Translations under genes and position numbers: made by a program | Notes under the pieces: model-generated | What the model was told of the DNA's origin: nothing | The model's database searches: none | The model's input: only the letters and a program-made list of their open reading frames with translations | Source: QPJE01 sp051747745 | GTDB taxonomy: Bacteria; Bacillota; Halanaerobiia; Halanaerobiales; Halanaerobiaceae | Length of the DNA stretch: 26,387 nt | Reading direction: 5' to 3' | Assembly (NCBI GenBank): GCA_051747745.1 | Contig: JBNJGL010000033.1 | Span: 1 to 26,387, forward strand | Part shown: positions 23,874 to 26,387 of the stretch, piece by piece | Numbering within the stretch: the first letter of the stretch is position 1 | How the letters are laid out: the number at the start of each line of letters is the position of its first letter

Positions 23874-23884
23874 CTAATTAAGCA
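23856..23884. promoter_or_regulatory. Operator-like repeats overlapping the exporter promoter
   Basis: AATTAAG occurs at 23856-23862 and 23876-23882, exactly 20 bases apart, i.e. about two helical turns. TGCTTTA (23863-23869) and TTAAGCA (23878-23884) form a near-perfect inverted repeat around the -10 box. This placement fits a repressor of the MarR or similar type. No regulator gene is in the window, so this is inference. Confidence 0.4.
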
Positions 23885-23917
23885 AATGCTAAATTAAATA
23901 CAAAGGGGGCATTTTTA

Positions 23918-25687
23918 ATGAACAGAAAAGAAAATAATAAAAATACAGTTTTTAGAATAATTTCATACAGCTTTAACCATAAAAAGAAACTATTTATAAC
24001 CGCTGTTTCAGTAATAATATCTACCCTGCTTTCTTTATTACCACCGATTTTTATCAGGCGGGCAATAGATGAACATATAACAGCTGGAGATCTTAAAGCT
24101 CTTATTTTTACAGCATCAATGATGGTTTTTGTGATTTTAATTAAGGGTGTTTTTGATTTTATTAAAAGTTATGCTGCAGAATATATTGCCCAAAACATCA
24201 TCCATGATATAAGAGTTGAATTATATGAGCATTTAAATTCAATGTCATTTTCATTTTATGATAATACCGAAACCTCCGATCTAATGTCAAGATTAACTGC
24301 TGATGCTGATACTTTAAGGAGATTTATCACCAGAGGCAGCACTTTTATACCGGCTAATGTTTTAACCATCTCGGCCATCTTTTTTATCAGCTTTTACTGG
24401 GATTACCGTCTGGGGCTTGTGTATCTATTAATGGTTCCTCTAATGATTCTTGGAATAATTAAGTATGCTAAAAGAGTACGACCGATGTTTAAAAAGGTCC
24501 GGAAAAGCTTTGCCAGGCTGACCCATATTATTAGGGAAAATTTTCTGGGAATTGAAGTAGTAAAACTTTCCGGCAGAGAAAAGGACGAGTTAAAAAAGTT
24601 TAAACAGGAAAACCAGAGATATGTAAATATAAACTTAAATGCTGCCAGGGTTTCTGCATTCTGGATGCCCTATGTGAATTTCTTTATGGGAGCTGCTACA
24701 GCTGCTGTTATCTGGATGGGTGGAAGACTTGTAATTACTGATCAAATTTCATTAGGAATTCTGGCAGCTTTTATCAGTTATATTTCTATGTTATTACGAC
24801 CAATCAGACAGACTGGGATGCTGATCAGTTTTGGCAGTCAGGCTGCAGCGGCTGCAGAAAGAATCTTTTCAGTTTTAGACCAGAAATCCGAGGTTAAAGA
24901 GGTAGAAAACCCAGTCCAGATTGAGCAAATCAAAGGCAGAGTTGAGTATAAAAATATTAATTTTTCTTATGATAAAGAGAAAGAAGTTTTAAAAAACATT
25001 AATTTAAAAGTTAATGCTGGAGAGACAGTAGCAGTTGTTGGACCGACAGGTGCGGGAAAAACAACTCTACTCCATCTTTTACCCCGTTTTTATGATCCAG
25101 ATCAGGGAGAGATTCTTCTTGATGGAAATAATATTAAGAAGCTTAGACTTGATTTTCTAAGAGATGAGATAGGAATTGTAATGCAGCATAGTTTCTTATT
25201 TGCTGCCTCGATTAGAGAAAATATATCTTATGGCAGGCCGGAGGCTGATTTTAAAGAAATCAAGAAGGCAGCCCGAATAGCCCAAATTGATAATTTTATT
25301 GAGTCACTACCCTTAGGTTATGAAACTCCGGTTGGAGAAAGAGGAGTAACTCTTTCTGGAGGGCAGAAGCAGAGGCTGGCTGTTGCTCGCGTTTTATTAA
25401 CAGATCCTTCATTATTAATTTTAGATGAGCCAACTTCAAACATTGATGCTGCCACAGAGGAAAAATTGAATCAGGCATTAACAGAAGTTATAAAAAACAG
25501 AACTTCTTTTATTATTGCTCACCGCCTCTGGACAGTAAAGCAGGCTGATAAAATTTTAGTAATTAAAGATGGAGAAATTATTGAAACAGGAAATTATAAA
25601 GAGTTAAGCAGTACTGAAAGCTATTTTAAAAAATTAGAAAGCAGTTTAAAAAATGAAAGTAATAATAAGGCAGGTGATCTCAAATGA
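23918..25687 (+). CDS. ABC exporter, first subunit (transmembrane plus ATPase half-transporter)
   Basis: The 589-residue protein is a type IV ABC half-exporter of the multidrug/lipid family (YheI/BmrC- or TM287-like arrangement). Six membrane helices occupy about residues 20-300, including the coupling region with AERIFSVLD near 311-320. The ATPase has Walker A GPTGAGKTT (about 374-382), Q-loop VMQHS, signature LSGGQKQR (about 478) and Walker B ILDEPTSNID with the catalytic Glu present. The H-loop is AHRLWTV. ATG 23918 follows AAAGGGGG (23902-23909). It overlaps the second half-transporter gene by four bases, so a heterodimer is likely. The substrate is unknown. Confidence 0.93.
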   Translation: MNRKENNKNTVFRIISYSFNHKKKLFITAVSVIISTLLSLLPPIFIRRAIDEHITAGDLKALIFTASMMVFVILIKGVFDFIKSYAAEYIAQNIIHDIRVELYEHLNSMSFSFYDNTETSDLMSRLTADADTLRRFITRGSTFIPANVLTISAIFFISFYWDYRLGLVYLLMVPLMILGIIKYAKRVRPMFKKVRKSFARLTHIIRENFLGIEVVKLSGREKDELKKFKQENQRYVNINLNAARVSAFWMPYVNFFMGAATAAVIWMGGRLVITDQISLGILAAFISYISMLLRPIRQTGMLISFGSQAAAAAERIFSVLDQKSEVKEVENPVQIEQIKGRVEYKNINFSYDKEKEVLKNINLKVNAGETVAVVGPTGAGKTTLLHLLPRFYDPDQGEILLDGNNIKKLRLDFLRDEIGIVMQHSFLFAASIRENISYGRPEADFKEIKKAARIAQIDNFIESLPLGYETPVGERGVTLSGGQKQRLAVARVLLTDPSLLILDEPTSNIDAATEEKLNQALTEVIKNRTSFIIAHRLWTVKQADKILVIKDGEIIETGNYKELSSTESYFKKLESSLKNESNNKAGDLK

Positions 25688-26387
25688 GAGGCGGATTTGG
25701 AGGTAGAATAACTTCTGCAGGAGAAGAGGACTTTTCGATAAAAGATCTTGATAAAAAGACAGTTAAATTTTTCTTTAATTATTTGAAAAAATATAAAATG
25801 AAAATATTCTTTGCTGTACTGGCAATGCTGATGGTTAGCCTTGCAACACTGGCCGGACCATATTTGTCAAAGGTGGCTGTAGATAAATATATAGCAGCAG
25901 GAGATTTAAATGGACTCAATATAATTTTTGCTTTAATGCTTTTATCCTATGGAATCTACTGGATATTTTCGTACCATCAAACTTATCTTTCCAATTTTAT
26001 TGGACAAAAAATTATTGCAGAAATTAGAGAAGACCTCTATCAGCACTTAGAAAGTCTTTCACTTGAATTCTACAGTAAAGAAAGTACAGGCAATATTATG
26101 TCTGCAGTTACCCATGATGTCAATGCTCTTACAGACCTTTTATCAACCGGTTTTATTCACCTTTTAAATGATTTTTTTACAGTGACTGGAATTATGATTG
26201 TTATGCTATATCTAGATTACCGGCTGGCACTGCTTAGTTTTATAGTGATTCCTTTTGTTATTTTTTCTGTTAGATTTCTGGGCAAAAGAATGCGCAATGC
26301 TTACAGTGAGGTCAGAGCAAAACTGGCAGAATTAAATGCTGATGTTGAGGAAAATCTATCAGGAATCAGGCTTGTTCAGGCTTTAAA
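25684..26387 (+). CDS. ABC exporter, second subunit (partial, runs off the window)
   Basis: An open frame begins at ATG 25684 inside the previous gene's TGA (ATGA overlap), with AGGTGATC just upstream, and continues without a stop to the last base. The 234 residues visible start MRGGFGGRITSAGEEDFSIKD, then give at least four membrane helices of an ABC exporter transmembrane domain. TMD conserved segments include FYSKESTGNIMSAVTHDVNAL and ENLSGIRLVQAL. The charged N-terminal extension of about 35 residues is common in the second subunit of heterodimeric exporters. The ATPase domain is outside the window, so its motifs cannot be judged. Confidence 0.92.
   Translation, partial: MRGGFGGRITSAGEEDFSIKDLDKKTVKFFFNYLKKYKMKIFFAVLAMLMVSLATLAGPYLSKVAVDKYIAAGDLNGLNIIFALMLLSYGIYWIFSYHQTYLSNFIGQKIIAEIREDLYQHLESLSLEFYSKESTGNIMSAVTHDVNALTDLLSTGFIHLLNDFFTVTGIMIVMLYLDYRLALLSFIVIPFVIFSVRFLGKRMRNAYSEVRAKLAELNADVEENLSGIRLVQAL

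Larger units (their letters stand above)
23483..23917. other. 435-base intergenic region between the ABC-F gene and the exporter operon
   Basis: I found no convincing protein gene here; a short open frame starting inside the ABC-F gene continues to 23654 but looks like a shadow. The stretch holds a degenerate tRNA 3' half on the minus strand (23489-23531) and a possible -10 (TATAAT 23565-23570). Small inverted repeats include ACTGTA/TACAGT (23619-23638). TCACTGTGG occurs twice 14 bases apart (23658 and 23672). A terminator-like hairpin, a 9-bp inverted repeat and the exporter promoter complete it. Confidence 0.8.

Noticed and set aside
1..26387. CRISPR arrays, insertion sequences, intact tRNA or rRNA genes
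   Set aside because: No regularly spaced repeats, transposase-like frames or complete tRNA/rRNA structures were found on either strand by eye.

Overview
This window is the chromosomal core of a low-GC, anaerobic Firmicutes-type bacterium. The AT-rich sequence, strong AGGAGG-type ribosome sites, frequent TTG starts, an Rnf electron-transport complex, a Min system with MinE, and the order maf-radC-mreBCD-mrdA-minCDE-rodA-rng-rplU-rpmA-obg all fit a clostridial relative. The lack of sporulation genes at their usual places, together with an L27 that lacks the processed N-terminal extension, makes a member of the Halanaerobiales (Halanaerobium-like) my best guess. That is an inference made without a database search. 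Every complete protein gene is on the + strand.

Layout. (1) 1-5251: a promoter, then rnfCDGEAB, the membrane ferredoxin:NAD+ oxidoreductase that couples electron transfer to ion pumping, closed by a strong terminator. (2) 5274-19070: an extended -10 promoter, then a tightly packed run. It starts with a membrane-anchored NusG-domain-II protein and a Gx-family transporter, then maf and radC. Next come the rod-shape genes mreBCD and mrdA, the division-site genes minCDE, and rodA. It ends with a radical SAM protein, its DUF2344 partner, and ribonuclease G. minE has no ATG, GTG or TTG start and appears to begin with ATC. (3) 19067-21518: a second extended -10 promoter overlapping the rng stop codon, an L21 leader RNA, rplU, rpmA, a terminator, then obg and yhbY. 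(4) 21551-23482: an ABC-F ATPase. (5) 23483-23917: a 435-base gap holding a degenerate tRNA 3' half on the minus strand, small inverted and direct repeats, a terminator-like hairpin, a 9-bp inverted repeat, and a near-consensus promoter with operator-like repeats. (6) 23918-26387: a two-gene ABC exporter operon whose second gene runs off the window.

How the genes work together. The Rnf genes supply energy. The mre/mrdA/rodA genes build the elongation machine (actin scaffold, transpeptidase, SEDS glycosyltransferase), and minCDE places the division septum. The rng/rplU/rpmA/obg/yhbY block concerns RNA processing and ribosome assembly. The least understood parts are the NusG-II/Gx pair, the radical SAM/DUF2344 pair, the C-terminal extension of RNase G, and the intergenic region before the exporter. 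Compared with the Bacillus subtilis order, spoIVFA/FB, ysxB (prp) and spo0B are missing from their places, while mrdA, minE, rodA, the radical SAM pair and rng are present.
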